From NCBI GenBank assembly GCA_017542475.1, contig JAFXXD010000038.1, positions 186,001 through 250,000 on the forward strand: a stretch of 64,000 bases of DNA, read 5' to 3'. How positions within the stretch are numbered: position 1 is the stretch's first letter; the number at the start of each line of letters is the position of its first letter. The stretch comes from Ruminococcus sp. GTDB taxonomy: Bacteria > Bacillota > Clostridia > Oscillospirales > Ruminococcaceae. The notes below the pieces were generated by a model, which saw only the letters and a program-made list of their open reading frames with translations, made no database searches and was not told the origin of the DNA. A program made the translations under genes and the position numbers. This document shows positions 42,289 through 51,339 of the stretch, piece after piece.

Positions 42289-44019
42289 ATGAACGATTCA
42301 TTCAGCATACTCTACCCATACAAGAGTGAAACCACGTACAAGCAGCTCTCTGCCGAGACGCTCCACGACCTCGGGCTCGATATGATAATAAAGTCGCTGA
42401 CCGACGACGGCAGGGAGCAGAAGATGATAACGAACGTCATCTCGCAGATGACAGCCGATCCGCGCGTCTGCGAGTACAGGCAGAAGGTATTCGCGGACAT
42501 ACTTGCCCTGCCCGAGCTGAGGACAAAGATGACGGAGCTCTTCGACAAGATGGAGTTTATCCGCAACTTCGGCTCTATGCACAAGAGCTCGGACGAGGAG
42601 CTCGGGCTGTGGCATCTCTTCCACCGCCTTGACGAGCTCGGTGACTACATAAAATGCGTGGAGGCAATGCGCGAGTGCCTCTCCGACGAGCGGATACAGT
42701 CTCAGGGACTTACCGACCTCCGCGAAAACATCAACGAGCTCTACGACGAGGCATACTTCGCTGAGATGAAGAAGGACATCGCCGCGCTGAAACTGAAGGC
42801 TTCGGACGTGCAGAGCGTCACGCTCGGTATCAATGTGAACGAGCGCTTTGAAGCCGTAAGTATGGGACTTGTCTCGGTCAACAGCAAGCCGTTCAAGAAG
42901 TCGGGCATAGTCAGCAACTTCGCGGACGCCCTCTCCAATAAGGACAAGATAAACGACACCTCCGACTGGGACGGCGATATGCACTACCACCAGATAGACA
43001 AGCAGAACACGGCGAACGTGGCTTCATTCATCGAGAAATTCGGCGGCTTCAATGCGGTGCGCAACAACTCCTTCGTTGACGGACGCATACGCGCGACGGT
43101 AGTGAGGACTCCCGATGACGACGGCGCAAGCAATTCCACGTTCTATCTTGAAACGATACTGAACAAAATGCTCGGCTCGCTGGTGAAGAAGCTCCGCGAC
43201 ACGCTGACCAAGTACGCAAATGTCGCTATCGTGAACATCTCCCAGCTTATCCCCGAGTTCGTGTACTATATCCGCTTTGCCGAATTCATCGGCAGGCTGA
43301 CCGACGCGGGAGCACGCTTCTGCGAGGCGAATGTCGCGGGAGAAGGCGGCTCAGATATGGAAGCCCGCGGCTTATACAACCTCAGACTTGCGGTAAATCT
43401 CGAGGACAAGAGCGAAATAGTCCCCAACGACCTCGACTTCGACGCCGACCATATGCTCTACATACTCACGGGAGCTAACCGCGGCGGCAAGACCACTATA
43501 ACGCAGGCAGTCGGACAGCTCTACGTCCTCGCACAGGGCGGCATATCCGTCCCCGCGGAGGGCTTCACCTACCGCCCCGTTGACTGCATATACACCCACT
43601 TCCCCGCCGATGAGGACAAGACAATGGACCTCGGACGCCTCGGCGAGGAGTGCATACGCTTCAAGGAGATATACAACGAATGTACCGCTGACAGCCTTGT
43701 GCTGATGAACGAGACGTTCTCGACGACCTCATTTGAGGAGGGCTACTACATCGCCCGCGACTCCGTCCGCGCACTTATGGAGAAGCGTGTGCGGACGATA
43801 TACAACACGCATATGCACAAGCTCGCCTCAGACGCAGACGAGCTCAACCGCATAACAGGCGGAGCAAAAGCATCTTCGCTGATAATGAAGAGCGACGGCG
43901 GAAAGCGTTCGTTCAGGGTGGAGGTCGCCTCGCCCGAGGGCTCGTCCTATGCGAGCGATATAGCCAAAAAATACGGCGTAACATATGAAATGCTGACAGG
44001 CAGCAAAACGGAGGAATAA
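42289..44019 (+). CDS. MutS-like ATPase without mismatch-recognition domain
   Basis: A 576-residue protein with only the core (levers/clamp-like) and ATPase parts of MutS. The ATPase domain has Walker A TGANRGGKTT near residue 396, a Walker B equivalent SLVLMNETFS near residue 465, and a FEEGYYIARDSV segment. There is no N-terminal mismatch-binding domain with the Phe-x-Glu motif and no C-terminal Smr domain, so it is neither MutS1 nor MutS2. It resembles the MutS-related proteins of unknown role in Clostridia. GGAGG lies five bases before the ATG at 42289; ATG 42277 overlaps the AraC stop. hpt follows after three bases. Confidence 0.82.
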   Translation: MNDSFSILYPYKSETTYKQLSAETLHDLGLDMIIKSLTDDGREQKMITNVISQMTADPRVCEYRQKVFADILALPELRTKMTELFDKMEFIRNFGSMHKSSDEELGLWHLFHRLDELGDYIKCVEAMRECLSDERIQSQGLTDLRENINELYDEAYFAEMKKDIAALKLKASDVQSVTLGINVNERFEAVSMGLVSVNSKPFKKSGIVSNFADALSNKDKINDTSDWDGDMHYHQIDKQNTANVASFIEKFGGFNAVRNNSFVDGRIRATVVRTPDDDGASNSTFYLETILNKMLGSLVKKLRDTLTKYANVAIVNISQLIPEFVYYIRFAEFIGRLTDAGARFCEANVAGEGGSDMEARGLYNLRLAVNLEDKSEIVPNDLDFDADHMLYILTGANRGGKTTITQAVGQLYVLAQGGISVPAEGFTYRPVDCIYTHFPADEDKTMDLGRLGEECIRFKEIYNECTADSLVLMNETFSTTSFEEGYYIARDSVRALMEKRVRTIYNTHMHKLASDADELNRITGGAKASSLIMKSDGGKRSFRVEVASPEGSSYASDIAKKYGVTYEMLTGSKTEE

Positions 44020-44022
44020 GCA

Positions 44023-44571
44023 ATGGAACTGTTCAAGAAGGAATTATTCGACAGAGGCATAAAACGCGTAGTCGTCAGTGAAGACGAGATACGCGCCCGC
44101 ATAGCCGAGGCAGGCAAATACATAGACAGCATTTACGACGGCAGACCGATACTGCTCGTGAGCATACTGAAAGGCTCGTTCGTCTTTCTCGCAGACCTCG
44201 CAAGAGCCGTCACCGTACCGTGTGAGATAGCGTTTATGGCGGCGAAGAGCTACTACGAGAGCACACAGTCCTCGGGCATAGTCCACATCACAATGGACCT
44301 CGACCGCGACATCTCGGACTGTCACGTCATCATAGTCGAGGACATCATCGACACGGGCAGGACGCTCGCGGACGTGGTTAAGCTGCTGAGATCGAGAGAG
44401 CCGCTCTCGCTGAGGGTAGTGACCCTCCTTGACAAGCCCGAGCGCCGCGCAGTGCCGTTTGAGGCGGATATGTCACTGTTCACGATACCCGACCTGTTTG
44501 TGATAGGCTACGGACTGGACTACGGCGAATACTACCGAAACCTCCCCTACATAGCCGAATACGGAGAATAA
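44023..44571 (+). CDS. hpt: Hypoxanthine(-guanine) phosphoribosyltransferase
   Basis: A 182-residue purine-salvage enzyme that converts hypoxanthine or guanine plus PRPP into IMP or GMP. The PRPP-binding loop is VIIVEDIIDTGRTL near residue 105; LVSILKGSFVFLADL near residue 45 and the DLFVIGYGLDYGEYYRNLPYI ending are characteristic of the HPRT family. The gene lies three bases after the MutS-like gene with AACGGAGGAAT upstream, so the two are co-transcribed. A strong terminator follows. Confidence 0.95.
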   Translation: MELFKKELFDRGIKRVVVSEDEIRARIAEAGKYIDSIYDGRPILLVSILKGSFVFLADLARAVTVPCEIAFMAAKSYYESTQSSGIVHITMDLDRDISDCHVIIVEDIIDTGRTLADVVKLLRSREPLSLRVVTLLDKPERRAVPFEADMSLFTIPDLFVIGYGLDYGEYYRNLPYIAEYGE

Positions 44572-44574
44572 ACA

Positions 44575-44609
44575 AAGCACCGTTACATTCAGTGTAACGG
44601 TGCTTTTTT
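44575..44609 (+). terminator. Intrinsic terminator after hpt
   Basis: A 13-bp stem, AAGCACCGTTACA/TGTAACGGTGCTT, with a five-base loop and T-run, four bases past the stop codon. Confidence 0.9.
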
Positions 44610-44631
44610 CTGAGCTCTTTATTCTGAGTTC

Positions 44632-46650
44632 TTACTCCTCGCCGCCCTGTGCAAACTGGCTTTCGTGGCGTGTGAAGAAGTCGGTGCGCGGAGGCAGGAA
44701 TTTGAGCTTGTGCTGCTCGCCCGTGAAGAATGTGAGCGGCTCGAGGATAGTATCCCACGACCAGATACGCTCATCGACCTCGAGGTACTCGCGGAGCTTC
44801 TCTGTACCGAAGGGAGCCATCGGGTGCAGGAGCACTCCCGCGATACGTATGATATAGAACAGGTTCGCGAGAGCCTGCGCGAGCTCTTCTCTGCTGACAT
44901 TTTCGCCGTTTACAGCCTTAGCCATATACTTGCTGCCGTTGCGGATATAGCTGTCGAGCACGTAGGTGCACTGGTGGAAAGCGAACTTGGACATATGCCT
45001 CTCGTATTCGAGGACAGCCTTCTTCGCGTCGGCTACGAACTTCTCCTCGGGAGCAAGGTCGGGCATAATGCCGTCGAACTCCTTCTGCGTGGTGTAGAAC
45101 GCGGTGCGTATCATACGGTTGTACACATTCGAGAGGAGCAGACCGTCCTTGACAACGGGGTCGGCGTCCTCGGGCTTGGCGTCGGGATTGAACGGCTTCG
45201 GCATAAAGCTTACGGAGCGCTGACCGAGACCGAGTCCGAGCCAGTGCATACGGAGCTGCTCTGGCGTGTAGTAGTTGAGGAGGTCGTCAGCCATCGGAGG
45301 CTTAACGGCTCCCGAGCTCGAAGCCTTCTTGTCGAGGAAGAGGATGTGGTGGTTTGCTACGATGACAGGCAGCTGGAGCTCGCCGTCGGGAACGTCAGCA
45401 GTCTTTGTATCGGAAGCCTGCTGAGCCATCCACATAGCGGGCTCGGCAATGCCGTAGAAGTAGATGTTGTCCTGACCGATGAACTGGTACACGGTCGAAT
45501 CCTTGCTGCACCAGTAGTCCTTCCACTCCTCGCGGCTCCTGCCCTCATTTTCGAGGTAGGTCTGCGTGAACGAGATAGGCGCCCACAGCGACTCGGGCCA
45601 TACCCACACGGTAAGTCCCTCAACGCCGTCCATTACGGGTGCGGGAACTCCCCACTCGATGTTGCCCGTGAGACGGAACGGAACAAGTGTCTTGCCCGTT
45701 CTGTAGCGTATACCGTTCTCGGTGAGGATGCGGCAAGCCTCGTCGCAGTCGGAGAGCTTGGCAAACTGTATCGTGAACGAGGGCTTCTTGGGCTCCTCGA
45801 GGTATTCGTGCGCGGGCATAGAATCCTTGAGCGAGAAATACTTCTCCTCGAACTCACGCTTTACGTAGATAACGGGCGGCTTGAGGAACTCGTCGATAGT
45901 CTTCCACACAACGGGACGGATATCCTTGCGCTTTTTGAGCTCCTCGACCCAGTCCTTCATCAGCTGCTCGTAGTCGCGGAGCTTGAAGTACCAGTTGGTA
46001 ACGGGCTTCATCGTGGGAGTCTCGCCCGTGAGCGTGCTTACGGGGTCAACGAGGTTCTCGGGCATATACTGGTGACCGAGGTCGCACTCGTCGGCGTAGC
46101 CCTTCTCTGAGGTGCAGCCCTCCACGGGACATTTACCGATTACCTGTCTGCCGTTGAGGAAGCAGCCCGCCTTCTCGTCGAAGAACTGCATAGTCGTTAT
46201 CTGATCGAGCTGACCCTTCTTGTGGAGCGAGCTGATGAACCAGTCAGTGACCTCAGCGTGTATCTCCTTGGAGCGTCCGAGACCCGAAGCCGCGAACAGA
46301 TTCGGGGATATGCCGTAGTCGTCGAGGGTCTTCTGCTGCTTATCGTGGTTGCGCTGAACGAACTCCTCAAGGGTGCCGCTGAATTCGCCGTTCTTGACCT
46401 TGACGCGCCAGCCCTCGGCTATGGGCGAGCCGTAGCAGTCGGTACCGCCGACGAAGATGACGTTGTCCTTACCGATACGGTCGCGCATAAAGCGGGCGTA
46501 GGTGTCGGCGAAGACGAACATACCGCCTACGTGACCAAAGTGAAGCTCCTTGTTGCCGTAGGGCATACCGCCCGTGATAACGGCTCTCTTCGGGAAGACG
46601 GGACGCGGTATCTCGAAGGGCTTATTGTTTTTTTCATTCTTGTCAGACAT
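44632..46650 (-). CDS. metG: Methionyl-tRNA synthetase-like class I aminoacyl-tRNA ligase, atypical
   Basis: A 672-residue class I synthetase closest to MetRS, which charges tRNA(Met). The N-terminal catalytic core has GGMPYGNKELHFGHVGG (the HIGH equivalent is HFGH), and a Cys-rich zinc-knuckle region follows. Two things are unusual. The KMSKS position reads KKASSSGA, so its second, catalytic Lys is replaced, and there are ~60 extra residues before LTGNIEWGVPAP (normally a short link before W-G-I/V-P). I start at ATG 46650 (AAAGGA upstream). It may be a paralogue next to a standard metG elsewhere, or a lineage-specific MetRS. The gene symbol reflects homology only. Confidence 0.72.
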   Translation of the reverse strand: MSDKNEKNNKPFEIPRPVFPKRAVITGGMPYGNKELHFGHVGGMFVFADTYARFMRDRIGKDNVIFVGGTDCYGSPIAEGWRVKVKNGEFSGTLEEFVQRNHDKQQKTLDDYGISPNLFAASGLGRSKEIHAEVTDWFISSLHKKGQLDQITTMQFFDEKAGCFLNGRQVIGKCPVEGCTSEKGYADECDLGHQYMPENLVDPVSTLTGETPTMKPVTNWYFKLRDYEQLMKDWVEELKKRKDIRPVVWKTIDEFLKPPVIYVKREFEEKYFSLKDSMPAHEYLEEPKKPSFTIQFAKLSDCDEACRILTENGIRYRTGKTLVPFRLTGNIEWGVPAPVMDGVEGLTVWVWPESLWAPISFTQTYLENEGRSREEWKDYWCSKDSTVYQFIGQDNIYFYGIAEPAMWMAQQASDTKTADVPDGELQLPVIVANHHILFLDKKASSSGAVKPPMADDLLNYYTPEQLRMHWLGLGLGQRSVSFMPKPFNPDAKPEDADPVVKDGLLLSNVYNRMIRTAFYTTQKEFDGIMPDLAPEEKFVADAKKAVLEYERHMSKFAFHQCTYVLDSYIRNGSKYMAKAVNGENVSREELAQALANLFYIIRIAGVLLHPMAPFGTEKLREYLEVDERIWSWDTILEPLTFFTGEQHKLKFLPPRTDFFTRHESQFAQGGEE

Positions 46651-46689
46651 TTTATATGATTCCTTTCGGTGGATTTTCATTTACTCATT

Positions 46690-46718
46690 ATTATAACATA
46701 AAAACAATAAATATGCAA
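46690..46718 (-). promoter_or_regulatory. Promoter for the MetRS-like gene
   Basis: On the minus strand, TTGCAT (46713-46718), a 17-base spacer and TATAAT (46690-46695), about 40 bases before the ATG. Confidence 0.75.
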
Positions 46719-46744
46719 TACCTACGGTAAACTTACATTGCTAT

Positions 46745-47180
46745 CCCCTCTCCACAGCAAGGGCTCTGCCCTTGCCCCGCCTAAGACTCTGCCTCCGGAC
46801 TCCGCAGGGGAACACAGTTCCCCTGACCCCGAACTACGTTGCCACTCGCAAGCTCGCTCACTACGTTCAAAAGGCATACTCTGCTTTCGGCGGGGAACAA
46901 ACGCGGGAAAAGGCCACCGTCTCACATATCTTCAGCGCGAAACCAAAAGTTTCGCTCAAGCCTTTTCAAAGGCTTGCAGGGTCGAGGGACAGCGTCCCTC
47001 GTCGCCGTTCACAGCTTATCAAGAACGGCGAAACTAATCGAAGGCGCTCTGCAAGGGGTGAATCGCAAAACAATCCTGTGAATTGTTTTGCGAGAGGGGA
47101 CGCTCTGAAGGAGAGCGTCCCCTACTGCCGTTCCGCCATTACTTCCCTGCGGAGTTACCTCCGCACAAGACTGCAACTCG
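46745..47180. repeat. Modular intergenic hairpin-repeat cluster, copy B
   Basis: A ~435-base non-coding stretch made of consecutive hairpins, including GCAAGGGC/GCCCTTGC, AGGGGAAC/GTTCCCCT, a 47-base block at 46935-46981 nearly identical to 32419-32465, GCAAAACAAT/ATTGTTTTGC (cognate of the 32509 hairpin with compensating changes), and GGGGACGCTCT/AGAGCGTCCCC. The words CTGCCGTTCCGC and GGCGCTCTGCAAGGGG recur in copy A in the same order. No convincing coding sequence is present. Confidence 0.78.
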
Positions 47181-47205
47181 ATTTTAATGTGACTTCGCAC
47201 AAAAC

Positions 47206-47234
47206 TTGACAAACCCACGCAACAATGATATAAT
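47206..47234 (+). promoter_or_regulatory. Perfect consensus promoter for the DegV gene
   Basis: TTGACA (47206-47211), a 17-base spacer and TATAAT (47229-47234), about 30 bases before the start codon. Confidence 0.88.
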
Positions 47235-47267
47235 ATTATCAAATTCTCACCCGATAAGGAGACAATG

Positions 47268-48155
47268 ATGAAAACAGCGGTAATGACAGACACAAACAGC
47301 GGAATAACGCTCGAAGAGGGCAAGGCAAACGGCATATTCGTGCTGCCGATGCCCGTAATGATAGACGGCAGGGACTATATGGAGGAGGTCACGCTCGACC
47401 ACACTATGCTCTACAAGGCACTCAACGAGGACAAGGACATCGTGTCCTCACAGCCCTCCCCCGGCGACCTCACACAGATGTGGGAGGACATACTCTCGCA
47501 GGGCTACGACGAGCTCGTATACATCCCGATGACGAGCGGACTGAGCGGCTCCTGCGCGACTGCTACAGCTCTCTCAGCGGACTACGACGGTAAGGTCATC
47601 GTCGTGGACAACCACCGCATATCCATCACTCTGCTCGACTCCGTATACGACGCGCAGTATATGGCTGAAAACGGAATGACGGGACAGGAGATAAAGGAAT
47701 ATCTCGAGGAGCAGACCTACCGGAACGACATCTACATCACGCTCCAGAGCCTCAAGCGCATAATCAAGACGGGAAGGATAACGAAGGCAGGCGCAGCTAT
47801 CGCGACCGTGCTCAACCTCAAACCCGTGCTGAAGATACAGGGCGGCAAGCTCGACGCATACGCGAAGGTTCGCGGTATGGACAACGCCGAGAAGAAGATG
47901 TTCGAGGCTGTACACAACGACCTTGCAACGAAGTACAAGGACGTCCCGAAGGAGCACCTCAGCATCGGTGCATCGGGAACAATGGAGACACAGGAGCAGA
48001 TAGACCGCTGGGTCGGTATGATAAAGGCAGAATTCAAGGGCTATCACGTGACCTACCGTCCGCTGGCGTGCAGTATCGCGAGCCACGTAGGAACGGGTAC
48101 ACAGGGCGTAGCGGCAGGCGTGACGAAGCGTCCTCTCGAACTCCCGAAGGAATAA
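47268..48155 (+). CDS. DegV-family fatty-acid-binding protein
   Basis: A 295-residue protein with the DegV fold, which binds a fatty acid; relatives (FakB) present fatty acids to the kinase FakA for phosphorylation. Family marks are MTDTNSGITLEEG at the N-terminus, SSQPSPGDLTQMW near residue 62, IPMTSGLSGSCATA near residue 85, and LKRIIKTGRITKAGAAIATVLNLKPVL near residue 160. Of two adjacent ATGs, the second (47268) has better spacing from AAGGAG. It has its own consensus promoter and terminator, so it is a single-gene unit. No fakA is visible nearby. Confidence 0.92.
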   Translation: MKTAVMTDTNSGITLEEGKANGIFVLPMPVMIDGRDYMEEVTLDHTMLYKALNEDKDIVSSQPSPGDLTQMWEDILSQGYDELVYIPMTSGLSGSCATATALSADYDGKVIVVDNHRISITLLDSVYDAQYMAENGMTGQEIKEYLEEQTYRNDIYITLQSLKRIIKTGRITKAGAAIATVLNLKPVLKIQGGKLDAYAKVRGMDNAEKKMFEAVHNDLATKYKDVPKEHLSIGASGTMETQEQIDRWVGMIKAEFKGYHVTYRPLACSIASHVGTGTQGVAAGVTKRPLELPKE

Positions 48156-48162
48156 AAAAACA

Positions 48163-48195
48163 AACCGTTATCGGAGAAACCCGATAACGGTTTTT
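48163..48195 (+). terminator. Intrinsic terminator after the DegV gene
   Basis: AACCGTTATCGG/CCGATAACGGTT with a six-base loop and T-run, 8 bases past the stop. Confidence 0.9.
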
Positions 48196-48254
48196 GTTAT
48201 ACCTGAACATTTTTGGGGCAGCGTTTTTGTGCAAGCCTACGAAGCTGAAAAATA

Positions 48255-48289
48255 CTTTTTCAATAATCAACGGTTTTCCATTGAAAAAG
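48255..48289 (-). terminator. Probable terminator downstream of gltX
   Basis: On the minus strand, CTTTTTCAAT/ATTGAAAAAG (10 bp) with a 15-base loop, then TATTTTTC, about 30 bases past the gltX stop. Confidence 0.5.
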
Positions 48290-48319
48290 CGCCTTTTTCG
48301 CACCCCTTATAGAAGCGCC

Positions 48320-49768
48320 TTACAGTTCGGACAGTGCAAGCTCGATACGAGCTATGCTCTCTTCCTTGCCGAATACCTCCATAAGCTCGGTAGCACCGCC
48401 GGGGGTAACTCCGAGACGCGCGATAGCGATACGTATCGCCCACATAACAGCTCCCGCCTTCTTTTCGGTGGAAGCAGCGTACTCCTTCAGCAGCTCGAAG
48501 AGCGTGTCATTGTCCCAGCTCTTGGCATTTTTCAGGAGCGGCAGGCAGTCCGCGAGGACCTCCTTACAGCTCTCGGGAGTAGTCTTGTTCTTCTTATTGG
48601 TATAGAGCTCCTTGTCCATATCGAGCCTGTCGAGCACGAAGCCGATACGCTCCTTTATCTCGCAGAAGGCATAGATACGCGATTTCAGCAGCTCAGCAAG
48701 CTTCTTCGTGTCGATGTAGTCGGGACAGAGCTCGTCAAGTATCGGCAGAGCCTTCTCATTGTAGCTCTCGTCATCCATTTTCTTGATGTACTCGGAGTTG
48801 AACCAGTTCAGCTTCTCGTAGTCGAATACGGCGGGAGACTTGCTCAGCCCCTCCATTGAGAAGTTGGCTTTGAGCTCGTCCATTGTGAAGAACTCCTGAT
48901 TCGTGTCCTTGGGACACCAGCCGAGGAGCGCGATGTAGTTGACGATAGCCTCGGGGAGGTAGCCGTCCGCAACGAGGTCTTGGAAGCTGACCGCACCGTG
49001 CCTCTTCGAGAGCTTCGACACCTTGCCGTCCTCGTCCTTGCCCATGAGCAGCGGGAGATGTACGTATGTAGGACGCTCCCAGCCGAATGCGTCGTAGAGC
49101 AGGCAGTATTTCGGCGTGGAGGTGAGGTATTCGTTTCCGCGCACAACGTGTGTGACGCCCATGAGGTAGTCGTCAACGACGTGGCAGAAATTATACGTCG
49201 GATAGCCGTCCGCCTTAATCATTATCTGGTCGCGGAGCTCGGAGTTGTCGATAGCGACCTCTCCGTAGACCTCGTCCACGTATGAGGTAGTGCCTTCGAG
49301 CGGCATTTTCTGGCGGATAACATAGGGAATACCCGCCGCAAGGTTCTTCTCGACCTCCTCCTTTGAGAGGTCGCGGCAGTGACCGTCGTAGCCGCCTATG
49401 CCCTTGTCGTCCTTGAGCGATTCAAGGCGTTCTGGCGTGCAGAAGCAGTAGTAGGCGTGACCGCTCGCGATGAGCTTCTCGGCGTACTCCTTATAGATAG
49501 GAAGGCGCTCGCTCTGAATATACGGACCGTGCTCGCCGCCCACAACGGGACCCTCGTCGTAGTCGATGCCCGTCATTTCGAGGGTCTTGAGGATAACGTC
49601 CACAGCGCCCTCAACGAAGCGCTCCTGATCTGTATCCTCGATACGGAGAATGAACTTACCTCCCTGCGACTTCGAGAGCAGGTAGGAATACAGCGCAGTA
49701 CGCAGATTTCCGATATGCATAAAGCCCGTCGGCGACGGAGCAAATCTTGTAGTGATAGTATTTGACAT
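48320..49768 (-). CDS. gltX: Glutamyl-tRNA synthetase
   Basis: A 482-residue class I synthetase that charges tRNA(Glu) (and tRNA(Gln) in organisms using the transamidation route). The HIGH motif is FAPSPTGFMHIGNLRTAL near residue 10, KMSKS reads KLSKRHGAVS near residue 250, and FILRIEDTDQER near residue 40 is conserved. The start at 49768 is chosen for the GAGGA eight bases upstream; an in-frame upstream start at 49783 lacks one. It is the last gene of the der-plsY-gpsA-asn-gltX run, 18 bases after the asparagine synthetase paralogue. Confidence 0.95.
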   Translation of the reverse strand: MSNTITTRFAPSPTGFMHIGNLRTALYSYLLSKSQGGKFILRIEDTDQERFVEGAVDVILKTLEMTGIDYDEGPVVGGEHGPYIQSERLPIYKEYAEKLIASGHAYYCFCTPERLESLKDDKGIGGYDGHCRDLSKEEVEKNLAAGIPYVIRQKMPLEGTTSYVDEVYGEVAIDNSELRDQIMIKADGYPTYNFCHVVDDYLMGVTHVVRGNEYLTSTPKYCLLYDAFGWERPTYVHLPLLMGKDEDGKVSKLSKRHGAVSFQDLVADGYLPEAIVNYIALLGWCPKDTNQEFFTMDELKANFSMEGLSKSPAVFDYEKLNWFNSEYIKKMDDESYNEKALPILDELCPDYIDTKKLAELLKSRIYAFCEIKERIGFVLDRLDMDKELYTNKKNKTTPESCKEVLADCLPLLKNAKSWDNDTLFELLKEYAASTEKKAGAVMWAIRIAIARLGVTPGGATELMEVFGKEESIARIELALSEL

Positions 49769-49786
49769 CTTTGTTTTCCTCACAGT

Positions 49787-51325
49787 TTATCTTTTTATGA
49801 AGTATTCCTCGTACCATACAAGGAAGGTATATATCGTCCAGACCTTGCGCCAGTTGTCGGAGTTACCGCCGACATACTCGTCGTAGATAGCCTGTATCTC
49901 ATCGGTGTTGAAGAATTCGGCGGCGTAGTCGCTGGCAAACTTGGCTCTTACGTCTGCGTTGTAGTTCTCGTCCGCGAGCCATATCCTCACAGGTACGATG
50001 AAGCCGAGCTTCTTGCGGAAGGCTATCTCCTCGGGGAGCACCTTAGCCGCGGCGGTTCTGAACGCCACCTTATTCTGCTCCTCGTTTACCTTGAAGCGCG
50101 ATGGCATACGCGACGCGATATCGAATATGCGAAGGTCTGTGAGCGGCATACGGATCTCCAGCCCAGCCGCAGTGCTCATCTTGTCAACGTTGAGGTAGAT
50201 ATCGCCCTCGAGCCATATCTGAATATCCACGTCGGACATCTTTGTCAGCGGGTCAAGCCCCTCTGTCTCGTCGTATATGTACCTGACGAGGTTTATCGGC
50301 AGCACGGACGGGTCATAGCTTTTGAGAATGCGCTGCTTCTCGTCCTCCTTCATAATGTTGGTGTTGCCGACATAGAAGGTCTTGAGGTTGTCGCCGTATT
50401 TCTCGGCGTTGCGGTACATATTGTAGCCGCCGAAGAACTCGTCAGCGCCCTCGCCCGAGTAGCAGATCTTCGTATGCTTTGCCGTCGCGAGACAGCCGAG
50501 CGTGAATACGATAGCAGAAGCGTCGCCGAGTGGCTGCTCCATATTGTACATCGTGAACGGCACGATGTCGAAGAAGTCCTTGGGCTGTATATTCGCTACG
50601 GAGTGCTCGACTCCGAGAAGCTCCGCAGTCTTTGCGGCAACGCGCGACTCGTCGAAGCGCTCCTCGTCATAGCCGCAGGAATCGGCTCTCTTGGCGTCAC
50701 TCATAGCGAGCACGTAGGAGGAATCAACTCCGCCTGAAAGGAAGGATTCGACGGTCTCGTCCTCGTCCTTGACCTCGGTGAAGATGTGCGCGAGCGTGGA
50801 GTGAATCTCGTCCGCCCACTCGTCGCAGGTCTTGGACTCGTCGGGCTTGAAGGTGGGAGTCCAGTATCTGCCGAGCTCAAGCTTTCCGCCCTTGAATTCG
50901 AGCCAGTGACCCGGCATAAGCTTCTTCACGCCCTTGAAGAAGGTGTCCTCTCCCGCAACATAGGTGAGGCTCATATATATCTGGAGCATATCGCGGTTGA
51001 GCTCCTTCACGAAGCCCTCCTGCTCCATTATCGTGCGTATGGAAAGCGAGCAGAGCAGTCTGCCGTCAGCCGTCACGTAGTAGTAGAACGGCTTCGTGCC
51101 GAACTGGTCGCGGAGAGCGAATATCTTATCCTCCCTCTCGTCGTAGAGCCAGAACGCAAACATACCGTAGATGTGGTCGCCCATAGTGCGTCCCCACTTC
51201 TCGTATGCCTTCACGATTATCTGCTTTTCGCACTCCTTCGCGGACAGTCCGCCGCCTATGCCGAGCTCCTCGCAGAGCTGTCTGCGGTTGCGGATATGTC
51301 CCCTGTACTCACGTAATTCTGCCAT
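49787..51325 (-). CDS. Asparagine synthetase paralogue lacking the glutaminase N-terminus
   Basis: A 512-residue AsnB-like protein. The synthetase domain is intact (PP-loop LSGGVDSSYVLA; CYSGEGADEFFGGY), but the glutaminase domain starts about 75 residues late, at RGHIRNRRQLCEELG, so the MCGI beginning with Cys2 is missing. It therefore should not hydrolyse glutamine and might use free ammonia, or amidate or cyclise another substrate. GGAGGA lies before ATG 51325 and the upstream gene gpsA ends only 14 bases away, so the short start looks genuine rather than a frameshift. It shares general layout with the full enzyme at 34676-36568. It is embedded between gpsA and gltX. Confidence 0.85.
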   Translation of the reverse strand: MAELREYRGHIRNRRQLCEELGIGGGLSAKECEKQIIVKAYEKWGRTMGDHIYGMFAFWLYDEREDKIFALRDQFGTKPFYYYVTADGRLLCSLSIRTIMEQEGFVKELNRDMLQIYMSLTYVAGEDTFFKGVKKLMPGHWLEFKGGKLELGRYWTPTFKPDESKTCDEWADEIHSTLAHIFTEVKDEDETVESFLSGGVDSSYVLAMSDAKRADSCGYDEERFDESRVAAKTAELLGVEHSVANIQPKDFFDIVPFTMYNMEQPLGDASAIVFTLGCLATAKHTKICYSGEGADEFFGGYNMYRNAEKYGDNLKTFYVGNTNIMKEDEKQRILKSYDPSVLPINLVRYIYDETEGLDPLTKMSDVDIQIWLEGDIYLNVDKMSTAAGLEIRMPLTDLRIFDIASRMPSRFKVNEEQNKVAFRTAAAKVLPEEIAFRKKLGFIVPVRIWLADENYNADVRAKFASDYAAEFFNTDEIQAIYDEYVGGNSDNWRKVWTIYTFLVWYEEYFIKR

Positions 51326-51339
51326 TTGTGTTCCTCCGA

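Noticed and set aside
44665-46110. 481-codon plus-strand ORF opposite the MetRS-like gene
   Set aside because: Antisense shadow without ribosome site or family features; the minus strand has clear class I synthetase motifs.
46772-47209. 145-codon plus-strand ORF across the hairpin-repeat region
   Set aside because: It runs through palindromic repeats, has no ribosome site and no plausible protein character.
49787-51325. Shortened AsnB paralogue as a pseudogene or frameshifted gene
   Set aside because: The missing N-terminus is not present in another frame upstream, gpsA ends 14 bases before the start, and the ribosome site fits the short start, so I treat it as a functional variant.
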